A stretch of 64,000 nucleotides of DNA from Acanthamoeba castellanii str. Neff (taxonomy: Eukaryota; Discosea; Longamoebia; Acanthamoebidae): the NCBI RefSeq assembly GCF_000313135.1, contig NW_004457654.1, positions 637,506-701,505 of the forward strand, in the 5' to 3' direction. This document shows, piece by piece, positions 24,101 to 35,700 of the stretch (position 1 is its first letter; each line of letters opens with the position of its first letter). A program made the position numbers and the translations under genes. The notes below the pieces were generated by a model, which saw only the letters and a list, made by a program, of their open reading frames with translations, was not told the DNA's origin and did no database searches.

Positions 24101-24572
24101 CGGTGGTGGAGACGCGGACGAAGGAGTTCCATTGCTTCCTCTTCAACGACCTGTTCGTGCGCACCAAAGCGAAGAACAAGAAGAAGAGCAAGAGCAAGAA
24201 GAACAAGCCGGCCAAGGACGGGTGCGTGTGGAAGGGCGAGGTGCCGCTGGGTAACGTCGCCCTCGTCGATCTCGACGACACCCCCTCGCGACGAAACGCA
24301 TTCCAGGTACCGCACACGCACACACGACACACACGCACACACGACACACACGACACACGACACATCGCTGTATCTCAATTTTGATGAGTGTGCGATGGCA
24401 GATACTGAGTGAGTACAACGGCCGACCGGCCACGATTGTCGTGTGCGCACCGACAGCGGGGGCGAAGAGCGAGTGGATGCTGGCCATTTCGCTCCACCTC
24501 ATCTCCCCGGCATCGAGTTCGCTGTCGTCGTCCTCTCGCATCACCGTCTCCTCTTCGCCCCATGCGGGCTGA
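18144..24572 (+). CDS. Multi-domain RhoGEF (DH-PH) with linker-like N terminus and central coiled coil
   Basis: A Dbl-type guanine-nucleotide exchange factor that should activate Rho/Rac GTPases at membranes. ATG 18144 (MEGPTPRGRA) opens a segment ending in MEWDRFKKAFVAYAKEH and VTLVGLALFTDRWGVLG, similar in pattern to the linker ahead of SH2 in the SHK/PLD gene of this window; no SH2 follows. Lysine-rich exons (19530-20230), Pro/Ser-rich stretches (20370-20950, 22190-22790) and a long charged coiled coil (21104-21640) come next, then CAMCKDSI. The DH domain runs from about 22950 to 23900: AFDELVDTERSYVQCLNDC (CR1), then KLPLSAYLIMPIQRVARYRLL (CR3, the most diagnostic helix). The PH domain runs from about 24050 to 24530 (FHCFLFNDLFVRTKAKNKKK). 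The stop is at 24570. At least 15 exons. The N-terminal half could in principle be a separate gene, but no stop, promoter-sized gap or new start was seen. Confidence 0.82.
19088..19183 (+). repeat. Intronic (CGACA)n minisatellite
   Basis: About 19 near-perfect copies of the pentamer ACGAC lie inside an intron of the RhoGEF gene. Confidence 0.9.
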
Positions 24573-25616
24573 AAGTGGTGTTTCTTGAAAACAATTTCCT
24601 CTTTCTTCTCGAACGACAGTGGTGAAGAGGAGGTTGATTGTTGGGGTTTTGGTTAAAAGAAGAGGAGGAGGAAGAAGAAAAAGGAATGGTGGGTGTTTCT
24701 TCGGGCAGGATGTACTGCTTCTGGAATTACAAACCGACCAGAGTGGTAAGCTCCTCTCCGAGGATTTCGTCATTAGAAACAACCCGATCTTGACATCGAA
24801 CCGCCTCCCTTCTATATCCAGGAGCAGCCACCCCATCCCCAGTCATTGTGGTACACAGCCTGGAATTCCAGGATTGCTGGCAGGGTAAAAAATTGCTGGC
24901 TTGGAAATCACAAAGGAAATCCAAATTTGCACCTTGCAACATCTCCTTTATTGGGTTTGGTCGCTGGCCTCGCCGAGCGTGCTCCAGCTTCAGATGTACC
25001 ACCTGACCTAGCCGCCGTCCTTAACACCGCTATTTGTGGCATGCACACGACACACGACAAATGGCGCACGAGGCGCACACGACGAACGGCGCACGAGGCG
25101 CACGAGACTCATGACACACGACCCGATCGATACGCACAGGGCGCGATCAGGGTGCAGGCGCACAGGCCTCTGGTGCGGGCCTTCGAATGTCTGTGGTGGG
25201 AACAAATCGAGGCGCACATCCGGCGATGGTCAAGGCCTTCGCTACCTCGAGCTGCTGCCGCGCACCACCATCATGGTTCTTCAAGATGGTGCGGCACGCC
25301 CATGACAAGGGCCACGCGCCCGACGTGGATCCCGGGTGTCCCCCTACATGGCCCCTGCCAGCTGGGCCGGCGCGTCTTTCTGGACTTCAACGTTCACAAC
25401 CTCAACGCGAGTAGGAACTCATCATCTCCACTCCACGCTTTTGAAGCGAGCGACCGTGTACGACATGCAGAGGACGGCTGGGAGGAGGTGTCACTACGCG
25501 AACAGGGCGTGTTCGAGCCGCGGTGCACTGCAAAATTGCTCAAATTTTCTCGAAACCAAAATTGCGTGTCACTCGAAGAATTCCACAAAAAACAAAAAAC
25601 AAAAACCAAGAGGAAG
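24573..25616 (+). other. Intergenic region with possible gene remnant at about 25140-25400
   Basis: No intact gene is supported. 24807-24961 is CpG-free and 25036-25110 is an ACGACACAC/CGAGGCGCAC simple repeat. Between about 25140 and 25400 plausible protein stretches occur in different plus-strand frames without introns between them: HPAMVKAF, then YLELLPRTTIM, then FFKMVRHAHDKGHAPDVDPG, then RRVFLDFNVHNLN. This is what a frameshifted pseudogene would look like, but the family is not recognised. Confidence 0.35.
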
Positions 25617-27623
25617 ATGGAGCAGCCGGCTGGCCACGCGACCAAGCGACGGCGGCTCGTACCGGCAACAACCACTGGCACAGCTCCAAGAGGCCACCAC
25701 CGCCAACCACCATTGCTCACGCCATCGCCAAGCGGGCTTGTGGGCTTCCTCTCCTCCTCCGAGGGGGGCACCATCGTACGCACAGCCTTGCCACCCCCCC
25801 CCGGAGGGGTGTTCACTCGAGCAGCAGCGGTTAAACCTGGCCTCGCGTGTGCCGTGTGTGTCGTGTCGTGTGTCGTGTGCCGTATGTGAATAATATAGGG
25901 AACGGAGTGGGCCGTGGCGGTGGAGCGGCCGCGCGGCACGGAGCGGATGGGGGATGCGGCCGCACGCGTACGGTGTTCCCCGGCCCTGCGAAGACGCCTG
26001 GCTCCCCACCGCGCCGCTCTCCGCCACGTACGTTGCAGCGTTTCAAGGAAGTTGTGTGGTCTTTGCTTGTTGGCACTCACGTCGTGTCGTGCGTCGTGTG
26101 TCGTGGTGTGCCGTGTGTGTCGTGTGCTGCTGACTGCGTAGAGGCTGGCAGAGAGCAACGACGCGCACAGCTTCCTCGTGGAAGTGGCCGACGTGCTCGT
26201 ACACGTCTCCTCCTCCAGCTATCAGCTGTGTGTCGCCATAGTATGGTCATTGCTGACGACCTACATGTCATGTGGTGGTGGTTGCTGCTGCTGCTGGTGG
26301 TGGCTGGTGGTGAGTTGCTGCGGAGCAGAGTAAGACGACGACAGGCGGCGGTGGAGGAATTGGAGGAGTGCGGAGCGGAGGAGTGCCGCCGCGCGGGGGC
26401 GGGTTCTACAGCCGGGTGGTGGCCGAGATCGACGCCGTCGGGTGGTCCAAGCTGGTCTCGGCCAACGACTCCCTCACCCGCCTCTCCCTCCGCACCACGT
26501 AACCACTCCCCTACCCCCCCCAATTGTTGCTTTAAGGTGGCGGTCGGCGTCATGCTGACGAGGATGGATGGTGAACTGCGCTGTTAGGGACGAGGCCGGG
26601 CGAGAGCACAGGCTCGAGGTCGAACTGATGCCCGACCACCCGCGCACGGCGCCCGTGTGCACCACGGACCTGCCCCAGGCGCTGGCCCTCCGATGGGACC
26701 CGGCCCAGCCGTCGACCCTGGCCGACGTGGTGCGGCAGTTCGAGGAGGCCCTGCGGGGCTACCAGGCCTTGTGGGCCGTGCTGGAGGACATCGACCGCCA
26801 CACGTGGGTGCTCGAGCCCGAGCGGCCCACCCTCGCCACCTCCATCCGTCGCATTGCCCTCGGTAGAGGCTCAATCATCACCCACTCCACACATTCCTTC
26901 GTTCTTTTGTGTGCGATCGTGCCTGATCGTTTTCATTTTGTGTTGTGTGTTGTGTGTTGTGTTGTGTGTTGTGTGTTGTGTGTGTTGTGTGTTGTGTTGT
27001 GTGTGTGTGTGTGTGTGTTGCGTGTTGCGTGTTGGGCAGGCAATCACTGTTCGTTGCAGGTGGTGATCGACGCTGCGGCGCCAGCGTCGGTGCCCCAGTG
27101 CCGATTTCTGGGCAGCGAGACACGCGTGGCGGCCCTCCGCGAGAACCTCAACGCTAACCTCGACCTCTGGTAGCCCCCTCCCCTCTCCCCGCTGCTATCG
27201 CTTTTCGCATTTCGCTTTTCGTTCTCTGATGGTCGTGGTGCCACCAGGGACGAGGGCCAGGCGTTGCACGTGAATTTGGGGCGCGTGTTGGGGTGCGAGC
27301 TGCCGGGCAAGGAGGCGGCGGCGACGGGGGACAGGGCGAGCATCGGATGCGGAATCTGCTACGCGCTTCGGTTCAAGGGCGACATCCCGACCGTGCTTTG
27401 TTCGCTCGCCTCGTGCAACAAGGCCTTTCATGAGGTACGACGCAACACACACACAACATCCCCAACACAACACGCGCTCTGACGCTATGCTGTGCATGTC
27501 TTCGCGCAGGCGTGTCTGGTGGAGTGGTTGCGGGTGCTGCCATCGACGCGCCAGTCTTTCGGGACCCTGTTCGGGACGTGCCCATACTGCTCCACGCAGA
27601 TCGTCGTCAAGACACGCTCATGA
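25617..27623 (+). CDS. FANCL: FANCL, Fanconi anaemia RING-type E3 ubiquitin ligase
   Basis: FANCL monoubiquitinates FANCD2/FANCI in interstrand-crosslink repair. Exons at 25617-25775, 25899-26027 and from 26142 join in phase from MEQPAGHATKRRRL; the short N-terminal ELF-like part (FLVEVADVLVHVSSSS) matches the family only weakly. The DRWD/URD region is clear: GFYSRVVAEIDAVGWSKLV, then WAVLEDIDRHTWVLEPERPT and SIRRIALGNHCSLQVVID. The last exons encode the C-terminal RING: CGICYALRFKGDIPTVLC, then CNKAFHEACLVEWL, STRQSF and CPYC. All eight zinc ligands are present in the FANCL spacing, and EWLR...TRQSF is diagnostic of FANCL. The stop is TGA 27621. Predicted length is about 400 residues, against 375 in human. 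An intron at 26930-27050 is a GTGTT simple repeat. No other core-complex gene is in the window. Confidence 0.93.
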
Positions 27624-27843
27624 TTCCTCCCCCTTCCCTTTCCCCTCCCAGTTGGTGGCTAAACATAAACATAAACATAAACATAAACATAAACATAAAC
27701 ATAAACATAAACATAAACATAAACAAAAAACATAAACAAAAAACATAAACGTGTTTGTACACACATGTTGCGTCATCGAGTAATTAAACTCAATAAACAG
27801 ATAACTAAATTATATAAATAAATAAAGAATAGTACATCTGAGG
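27624..27843. repeat. (TAAACA)n tract between the convergent FANCL and ankyrin genes
   Basis: 27660-27730 holds about eleven copies of CATAAA/TAAACA, then variant copies with extra A. It lies between two convergent 3' ends and may supply poly(A) signals (it contains AATAAA-like strings at 27790-27830 on either strand). It is not the usual telomere sequence. Confidence 0.7.
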
Positions 27844-29819
27844 TCAGCGAAGCATCTTCAGGGCAAAGTGGTAGAGGCTGAGGAGGCCGGCAAAGGCCAC
27901 GAGTCCTCCGCCCAGCGACGACGACACGCGCACGATGGTGGTCTCCGATCGCGCGGCTTCCTCGCCGCCTCCGCTGCCGCCAGGGAGCACTTCCGGCGGC
28001 AGCGACATCGGCGGTGGAGACGACGAACTCCACCAAGAGAAGAAAGAGAAGAAGAACGAAGACGACGCTGGTGGCGGCGACGACAGAGCTGTCGTCGCGT
28101 TGGCGATGTTGGCCTGGTGCTGGGCGCTCAGCAGGGCGTAGTGGTGGTTGTCGGCGTCGAGGCGTCCCATGTAGTAGCCGCACAGGTGGCCGCCCACCAC
28201 GGCCGCGAGCGCGCTGAGCAGGCAGAGGAGGAGGTAGATAGTACGCTCCTCGTCGACTCGCTGCGCCCGCTCGCGCCCGATGCGAGCCCACTCGCGCTGC
28301 TGCTCGGCCATCCAACGTTGCTGCTGCTGCTGCTCCTCCTTCGTAGCCGCCAAGGCCGCAGCTGCGGCCCGCTGCCCCTGGTCGTCGTCGTTATTGTTGT
28401 TGTCGACAGCCACGTCAGCGGCGGCAGCGACGGTCGGTGGCGACGATGGTCGGCTGCGATGCTTGGTGAGGGTGGACTGTTTCTTCTTCTTCTTGATGGT
28501 CGAGCTCTTCCGCCGGACGCCGCTGCCGCCGCTGCTGAGGGTGTCGCGCGGCGAGGTGAGCGGCGACGACGAGAGCGATGCCGTGGTCGATGGCGGCGGC
28601 GGCGGCAGCGAGAGCGAGAGCGAGTCATCACCGGCGGCGTCTCGGTCTCGTCGGCTCTCCTTGGGCGACGATGGCGACGACGCCGGCTTCGGCTTCGGCA
28701 AACTGTGCGGAGAAAGCGATGACGGTGATGACGGTGATGACGGTGATGATGACTGCGAAGGCGAGGCGAGAGATGAAGACGAAGACGACGAAGAAGAAGA
28801 AGAAGAAGAAGAGGAAAAGGACGCCTCGCTGGAGCTAGAGAGGGAAGAGAAGGATGAGTCGGTCGTGCTGATGCTGGGCAGGTCCGCCGAGCGCCGGATG
28901 TTGAGGCGCGACGAGGCCTTGGTGAGTAGGGGTCCGCTGTTCGACGGCGCGCGGCTGTTGAGCAGCAGCTTCACCGTCTCCTCGTTCTGCGCCAGCTGCA
29001 CGCACGTCTTCCCTCTGATGATGTTGTTGTTGTGTGGTGATAGTGACGGTGATGAGCACATGTTGAGGAATGCATCGGATCAGCACAAGTTGCGTTCTAC
29101 GTGGCGACGAGATGAAGAAGAAGACGTACTTGGCGGTGATGGTGGGGTCGGCCCCGAGGATGAGGAGGTGGCGAATGATGTAGGGTGCACAGCCGCGGCT
29201 GACGGCGAGATGAAGCGGCGTCATGCCCTGTCCGTTCTTGGCGTTCACCAACGAGCCTGTTTGTTTTGTGGATTGATTCAACGGATGCAACTACGTTCAG
29301 CAATTTTCTACTTGCAAGTAGAAAGAGATGGCGCTGAGAAGATGGAAGAGAGTGGACTTACCTTTGGTGGGCGATTGGAGAAGAGTGGACAAGAGAGGAA
29401 GGAGGGGGGATCTCGGGAGGGTGGGCGGCGAGGGGGGAGAGTGCACGCGAGGCGAGTAGAAGATGGATGGGCAGCCAGCCGGCGAAGTCGCCGCCAGCTG
29501 GTTCGCCCACCTCCTCGGGCGATGCTGAAGCGGGCGAGATGGCCGACAAGAGGAGGCCATGGATGGCCACAAGGTCGCCCTGCTTGCAGGCCTGGTGCAG
29601 AGGCCCAAAATTTCGCTTTCGATCTTGGATTACCGAGGAAGATGCTGGATTTGTAGAGGCAGAGGTAACTTGAGGTGCCGAGTCATCGCCTGACTGAGAT
29701 AAACCAGAGGCTTGAGGCGAATGGGGGCGGTGGCGTGGCGATGAGGTGGGAGAGGAAGATGACGAGCGATCGAGGCCTGCCAACGGCAAATGAAGTGCCA
29801 AATCCTTCAACTTTCGCAT
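27844..29819 (-). CDS. Ankyrin-repeat protein with C-terminal membrane segments
   Basis: The minus-strand start MRKLKDLALHLPLAGLDRSS is at 29819. A Ser/Pro-rich head is followed by ankyrin-type sequence FGPLHQACKQGDLVAIHGLL, a longer insertion, and GWLPIHLLLASRAL. The next exon (about 29258-29115) is a textbook repeat: VNAKNGQGMTPLHLAVSRG and ILGADPTITAK. The last exon (from about 29013) begins KTCVQLAQNEETVKLLL and becomes very Ser-rich and acidic/basic. It then has a hydrophobic helix (YLLLCLLSALAAVVGGHLCG), a Ser/Pro spacer and a second hydrophobic stretch near the C terminus (GGGLVAFAGLLSLYHFALKM). The stop is at 27846-27844. The join between the first and second exons did not resolve in phase, so that intron is uncertain. 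It is likely a membrane-anchored scaffold; the partner is unknown. Confidence 0.72.
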
Positions 29820-30285
29820 CCGCGTTCAAGATGTCGAAATGTGAGTTGCGATTTCAAATGGAATCGTGCCCCAATCTAGAAGGCAGGCGTGGATCACGGT
29901 GCAGGTGTGAAATGAATGAATGAATATGTTGCCTGCTCAGGATTACCTCAACTGTCACGTTATGTACCTCAAGTTGGTTGCTGACCACCATCGTTGCGGG
30001 CGCCCGGTTGCTCGCGTCCAGAAGCTAGGACCACGGCTTCGCACCAGGTTGCACTACGACCAATATTTATTTACGCGGAGATAAACGCACACCCGAGATA
30101 TACACTTAGCCCAAGATATCGAGCTCTGCACACGTTGCAATCTCTGACTGTGCTTGCAGTGCTTTGCCTCTTCTGTATGAATGGTGTGAGAAGGGAATGT
30201 TGCCATGATAAGATGAAGGCATCAACCACCTTTTGTCTTAAAAATGTTGAACAGATCTACAATGTGGGCTGATCAAGGAGTGGGA
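29820..30285. other. Intergenic region upstream of the ankyrin gene, partly CpG-free
   Basis: No gene is seen. The part next to 29820 should hold the ankyrin-gene promoter. 30135-30304 lacks any CG dinucleotide and reaches into the lectin 3' end. Confidence 0.5.
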
Positions 30286-32353
30286 TCAGAAGAACTTCTG
30301 CTTGCGGTGCAGGTGGGCCTTGTACTGGAAGTAGAGGACGGCACCACAAGTGACGAGGAGGACGATGCTGGTGATCCACGACAGCAGCGACGAGCCAGCG
30401 GCCTCTCCGGCCTCCTTGGCGTAGGTCGACGCCGAGACGACCTTACGCTCAATGTCGTGCAGCCTGGTCTCGAGCGCCTGGTTGCTTCTCTGTTTTTAAA
30501 AGAATTGTATAAAAATAAATTGAAATAAATATGAAAGTCAGAATTGTCCATCAAGATTCCATCGTGACTAGTGCAGTACTGAGGTGGGACCAATCTCATA
30601 CCTCAACGGTCCTTCGCAGGTCCGCCACGTTGGTCTGAAGCTGGGGGTCAGCACTACTCACGCATACCAAGCATTTTTGTAAGTTTGTAGCAATCCCGGC
30701 AAACGACGGCTGTGGAGGGACGTACACGGCTCCGGTCTCCGACTGCCTGCCCTCAATAGGGGCGCCAGAGGAGAGCTTGTCCAAGAGGGTCTGGAGCTGC
30801 TTCTTCGACTCGGCGAGCTCGTGCTGCACCTGGCTCAGCGCACGGCCCACGTTGCTGCCCTCTCCGCACTGTACAAGAGATTTAAGGCCGACAGTCAGTC
30901 AGTCAGTCAGTCAATAATGGCTACGCTGAGGTGAAGGCTGGGGAGGGACGTACGACGGGCAGATCCTGGGGCTTGCCCTGGGGATCCAGGCCGCGCACAA
31001 CAAAACGGTGAACGTCATGGTTGTCGGCAAGCTGGCCTGTTGGCGCACATGGTCAGAACATCCAAACGTGCCATGTGCGGTGTGTGCGGTGGTGCGTGTG
31101 CGGTGGTGCGGAGAGTGCAGTACCGGTGGCCGCAGTGAACCCGAAGTAGTGACCGGGCTGCAGGTCGATCTTGTTGACGTCGATGCAGCGCGTGAAGGCG
31201 CCGTCCTCCAACGACGCCTCGACCTGGATGAAGTCGCGTTGAGTTAGCGAGCGAGCGAGCGGGTTGGCAGCTGCTATCAGTGTTTCGTTTTGTAAGCTGA
31301 GCTGGCGAGCGATCGAGCCGTACGGTGAGTCTGTGGTTGAAGTAGGTGATCCGGAGAGTGGAGGGCGTCTCGAGGTTGCGCACGTGGAGGGTGCATCCGC
31401 CCAGCTCCAGCTCGCCCTCGTCGTGCTCCTTGTGAACGCCGTGCTCGTGCTCGGGGTTGAACTTCTTGGTGCCGTCGTTCTGCAACAGCATGACATAGGG
31501 GTGCACGCCAGCGCCGTCATTGTCGTACCTGGCGGCGTGCGCGGCGTGCGGCGTGTCACGGTAAGAAAAGAAGAAGGAAAAAAGAAGAAGTTGGTGGTGG
31601 CGAGTACGTGTCGACGACGATGCCGATGCCCTTGAAGTACTCATCGTTGCCGAACAGAGAGCCGGCCTTGTCGATCTTCTCCGTGTACCAAAAGGCCAGA
31701 CCATCAGCACCATAGGTGCTCACCTGATGGCGCAGAAAACAAACAATAACAATAGATAAATAAATAAAAATAATGTCGGGCAGTGAGTTCAACTACGTAG
31801 CGCCGGCCACACGACGGCCATCAATGGGCACACGCGCACGGCGGAGGGAGCGACGTACGCCGTGAATGCGGAAGGAGAAGGTGACCTCCCAGTTGGCGAA
31901 CATGTTGGGCTGCAGCAGCACACAGAGAGAAGAGAGAACGGGTTGGCGACATGGAGCCAGGCGGTGCAGGAGAGGCCGGAGCAGATGCCGTACCACAACG
32001 TTCCAGAGCGAGCCACGCTTGTTCTGACGGTCCTCGGCAAGCCGCACAAAGTTCTCCGTCACTTGCGCATCTGAACGGATCATGGGCGAGAGATTAAGCC
32101 GATTAAATACGCCAATCATTCGTAACGAAATGCGCTCACTACTCCGGCACGTATGCAGGGTGTGCAGGACAGGCAAGACGTCCGATTTCTGGAAATCATT
32201 GAAGCAAAAATTGAAAAGATTTGGGCCGGTACTTCCTTGCATGCTCCAGAAGGGCAGGGTGAAAGGTCCCTTGAGGGAGTGCACATCTTGGAACTGAGCG
32301 GAGGCATAGACAGCCAGGCCGAGGAAGACCAGCAGCGCCAGACGAACGTACAT
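30286..32353 (-). CDS. L-type lectin cargo receptor of the early secretory pathway (ERGIC-53/VIP36 type)
   Basis: ATG 32353 opens a signal peptide (MYVRLALLVFLGLAVYASA), and HSLKGPFTLPFWSMQG starts the legume-lectin-like fold. Further exons encode NMFANWEVTFSFRIHG, YGADGLAFWYTEK, GIGIVVDT joined to YDNDGAGVHPYVML, LRITYFNHRLTV and LQPGHYFGFTAATG, all conserved in LMAN1/LMAN2. The Asp/Asn residues around VVDTYDND are in the calcium/mannose-binding position. A coiled-coil stalk (ALSQVQHELAESKKQLQTLL) and one transmembrane helix (SWITSIVLLVTCGAVLYFQY) follow. The cytosolic tail ends KQKFF at 30286-30300, combining a KxKxx COPI retrieval signal with the terminal FF used for COPII export in ERGIC-53. 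The stalk favours ERGIC-53 over VIP36. It should cycle mannose-rich glycoproteins between ER and Golgi. Confidence 0.93.
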
Positions 32354-32744
32354 TCTCCTGCTTACGACCTTTCTGCCCTGGCGAACGAACGGCGAAAATG
32401 CAATAAACTCTTGAAAGTCGTGCGAAAGTCCACCTAGCCAAGCTTAGCGAAACTGTTTTGCTTCCAAACGAAACGAATTGCGTTTCAGAATGGGCTTGAG
32501 TGAAAAAGAAAAATTATCAAAATGCCACCGCGCCCAAGAAGGGAAGATGCCTGCGTGTCCGTTGCTTGAAATGGAAGGGGTGCGGTCCTTCTTTGGAAGA
32601 AAGAAGGCTACTCGATCGCACTGAGGAGAGAAGGAAGACGAAGACGGCAGAGGACGGCGAGCGCTTCGCGATTTACTACCCCACCCCCGATCGCAATCTC
32701 TGGTATAAATTGAACCAAGCTGAGAATCGACGTCCTACACGCAA
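32354..32744. promoter_or_regulatory. Divergent promoter region between the lectin and HA-domain genes
   Basis: Both genes start outward from these 391 bp. TATAAAT at 32704-32710 lies about 35 bp before the HA-gene ATG and could be a TATA box for a gene with a very short leader. Plus-strand reading frames here are short and unsupported. Confidence 0.45.
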
Positions 32745-35700
32745 ATGCAAGATCTCGATGAGGACGAGACCATACAGAGCCTCGTACAGCTCAAAGATCT
32801 CCGCAGCTTCGAGCAGCAGCAGGCCAGCGGCACCAAGATTGAAGATAAACAAAGAGAGAAGGAAGAGGAAGATGGCGAGACTTCGAAGACATATGTCCCG
32901 GAAGCCCTGGCACCGTCCACCGAGAGCGTAAGCACCCTGGCAGGTGCCACACCGCCGAATGAGTACGATCCCTATCTTGATTGCGCACTACGAAAGTTGC
33001 AAATTTCGTTCGCTTTGTTGACGATGACGTAAAGGCTTGTAGGAGGCGTTAGAGCGTGTGTTTGCTTGACTAACAGAGGCTTTCGATCTTCAATCAGGGA
33101 GGAAGAATTCAGGCCTCCGCGTTCGATCGCTGCAATCACGAATGAGGAAAAACTCAAGCGAGCCGAGCGACGCAAGGCAGAGGGCAAGGGACGTAAGCAC
33201 GATCAAGATGAGAGCGACTCTGACTTCGAGATGAACGAAAGCGAAGACCCTGAAGAGGAAGAGGAGGAGGAGGAAGAGGAAAGCGAAGATGCGAGCGACG
33301 ACGAGTACAGCGAAGGTGAACGCAGCCGCCGCCGTAGCTCGAGGGAGAGCGGTGCGAGCCGCAGACGCGAACACTACGACAAGGAGACTCTCTTCTACGT
33401 CAACGGCACTCTCCGCGAGCGCAACTTTTCAGATGGAGGGAACGCCTCACCGTCGTCGTCGCTCCTGCATGCGCCGGGCAGCGCTGGGGCCAACGGCCGC
33501 ATGGCGGCCATGCTGGACAAGTCCGCGGCGAGCAAGCGTAAGTACAATCGCTTCAACCGCCGCAACCTCTCGTTCGACGATCGCTGCCAGCAGCTGGTCG
33601 AGTTCAAGCACACGTACGGCCATTGCCACGTACGTCTACACCTTTCACCATTTCGCTGCTCCTGTCGACCTGACAGAGCCTCATGCCCTTGCTTCGTCGT
33701 CGCTTCTATATCGCTTTCGGCTCCTCTCCAGGTGAAGCGAACGCATCCCGGCGAGACGAAGGGACTCGCCTACTGGGTCGAAAGGCAGAGGATGGCCTGG
33801 AGGAAGGGCACGCTCGAGCTCGACAAGAAGAAGCGGCTGGACGACATCGGCTTCGTGTGGGAGGCCGGGACCAATGGCAGCGGAAGCGACGAGCTTCGCG
33901 AGTACGAGGCCCTGCACGCCAGCAACCGAATCAAAGCCGAGTTCGCCGAGTCTCAGTCGAATCTGCTTGCGGAGCCGCCAGGCGCCTTTGAAGGTGGCCA
34001 CTACGAGGGCAGCGAGAGCGCAGCGCAACGAGACCCAGCCGAGGGCGACGCTCCCGCCGCCGGAGGCAGAGGAGAAGCAGAGCGCAGTGTCGTCACGGGC
34101 GAGGCTCCAGTCCCTCGTGAGGAGAGCAGGGAGCGTAGTCGAGACGACACAGTCACGCGCAGAGGTCGGCTAAAGCTCGAGGAGGCCAAGTCCTTCGACG
34201 ACTGGTGTGCCCTGCTACAGCAGGTACGTCGTCGTTGGTTTAAGACTGCGAGCGTCTGATGCTAAACGCTTCTCATTCTCGTCGCTCGCTGATGGTGGTG
34301 CCGCGCTCAGTTCAAGGACAAACACGGCCATTGCGACGTCAAGAGGCGCTACTTTGGCAAGAACAAGGGGCTGGCGTACTGGGCCGAAAGGCAACGAGCA
34401 TCGAGGCGTAAGGGCAGTCTCGAGGAGGAGAAGATTAACAAGTAAGCTCCTAACCGCCCCATCCACGTACTCGGCATACACTCACACGTCATTTTATTGA
34501 TAGGTTGGACAGTATGGGGTTCGTGTGGGGGAACAACGATGGCACGGTGACGCCCAGGAAGTCGTCCAATGGCAATGACTCTATGGACTACAGCTTCGGT
34601 AGGTTATCCCCCTCAATCCCTTTCTCCTGAGGCGAAGAGATCTCGGGCGTGATGCTGATCAGAGGCCCTCTGATATGCCGCGCAGACGCTTCGGCGGATG
34701 GAGAAATGGAAGAGACTGCGTCGCCGATGGAAGCCGCATCGAACGACGTAGCCACCACCTCAACCACTACCAGCATCACCATCACCCCTCCTCCTGCTGC
34801 GAGACACGGCGTACCGAGAGCGGTAGCGTCAGCTCTAGAAGACCTCGACAGCGGCCGGCAGCACCATCATCAGGATTCGAAGAAGGCGCTGGAGTGGGAG
34901 CGAGTGCATCGAAAGGACAGGGAGCAGCTCGAGCTGCTCAAGCGCAAGCTCGAGGAAGAGGAGCGCAGAGCGAGGAACAGGGAGAAAAAGAGTCGCGAGG
35001 AGAAGCGCGAGTGGGAGGAAGAGAGCATCAACCTGCAGCTGGAGAACTGTCTGCTGAAAGAGAAGCTCTTGACGCTCGACGAGGAGCTGAGGGCGAACTC
35101 GCAAGGAACCACCACCGTCTCCGCCTTCAGCGCCAAGCGAAAGCGGCATGACGAGGCCGAACTGGTCGGCCAGGACCTCACCGACGAGATGGACGCCGCG
35201 GAGAAGCGCAGAAAGACGACGGAGGCCCACGAAGGCGGTGACGCCGCCGCAGCGGATGGCCAGAAAGCACTCCTTCCGGCGCTGCCCGCACCGGCCCACG
35301 TATCCGCTGACAAGTCGTCCGCTTCTTCTTCGTCATCGTCGACCGAGCCGACCGATCTCTGGGCCCTGCTGTGCGCCCTCGAGGGGCACCTGCGGTCGCT
35401 CGTGCACGACCAGAAGGCCATAGCGACACATCAGCGCGTCCTTCTGGACATGGCCAGCACGGTGGTCGCTACAAGCGCCGCCGACGTCACGACCGCGACC
35501 GCAGCCGACGTCGACACAGCCGCCGACAGCCTGATAAGCACTGGTGGCAGCGAAGCCGACGTTGCCGCGCCCACCGCAGAGAGCTCCACGCCGGCAGAGA
35601 TGATGGAAGTGGAAGGCGAAGGAAAAGACCACGCCGCTCCGGTTCTGGACGAAACCGACAAGGAGACCCGCGCCACCGTCAATGAGACGGCGCTCATTGC

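Noticed and set aside
27660..27730. Hexamer array TAAACA, possible telomeric repeat
   Set aside because: The unit is not TTAGGG-like and the array sits between two complete genes.
28280..29656. 458-codon plus-strand open frame
   Set aside because: It is antisense to the ankyrin/Ser-rich gene; its Asp/Glu/Arg low-complexity composition is the mirror of poly-Ser codons in GC-rich DNA.
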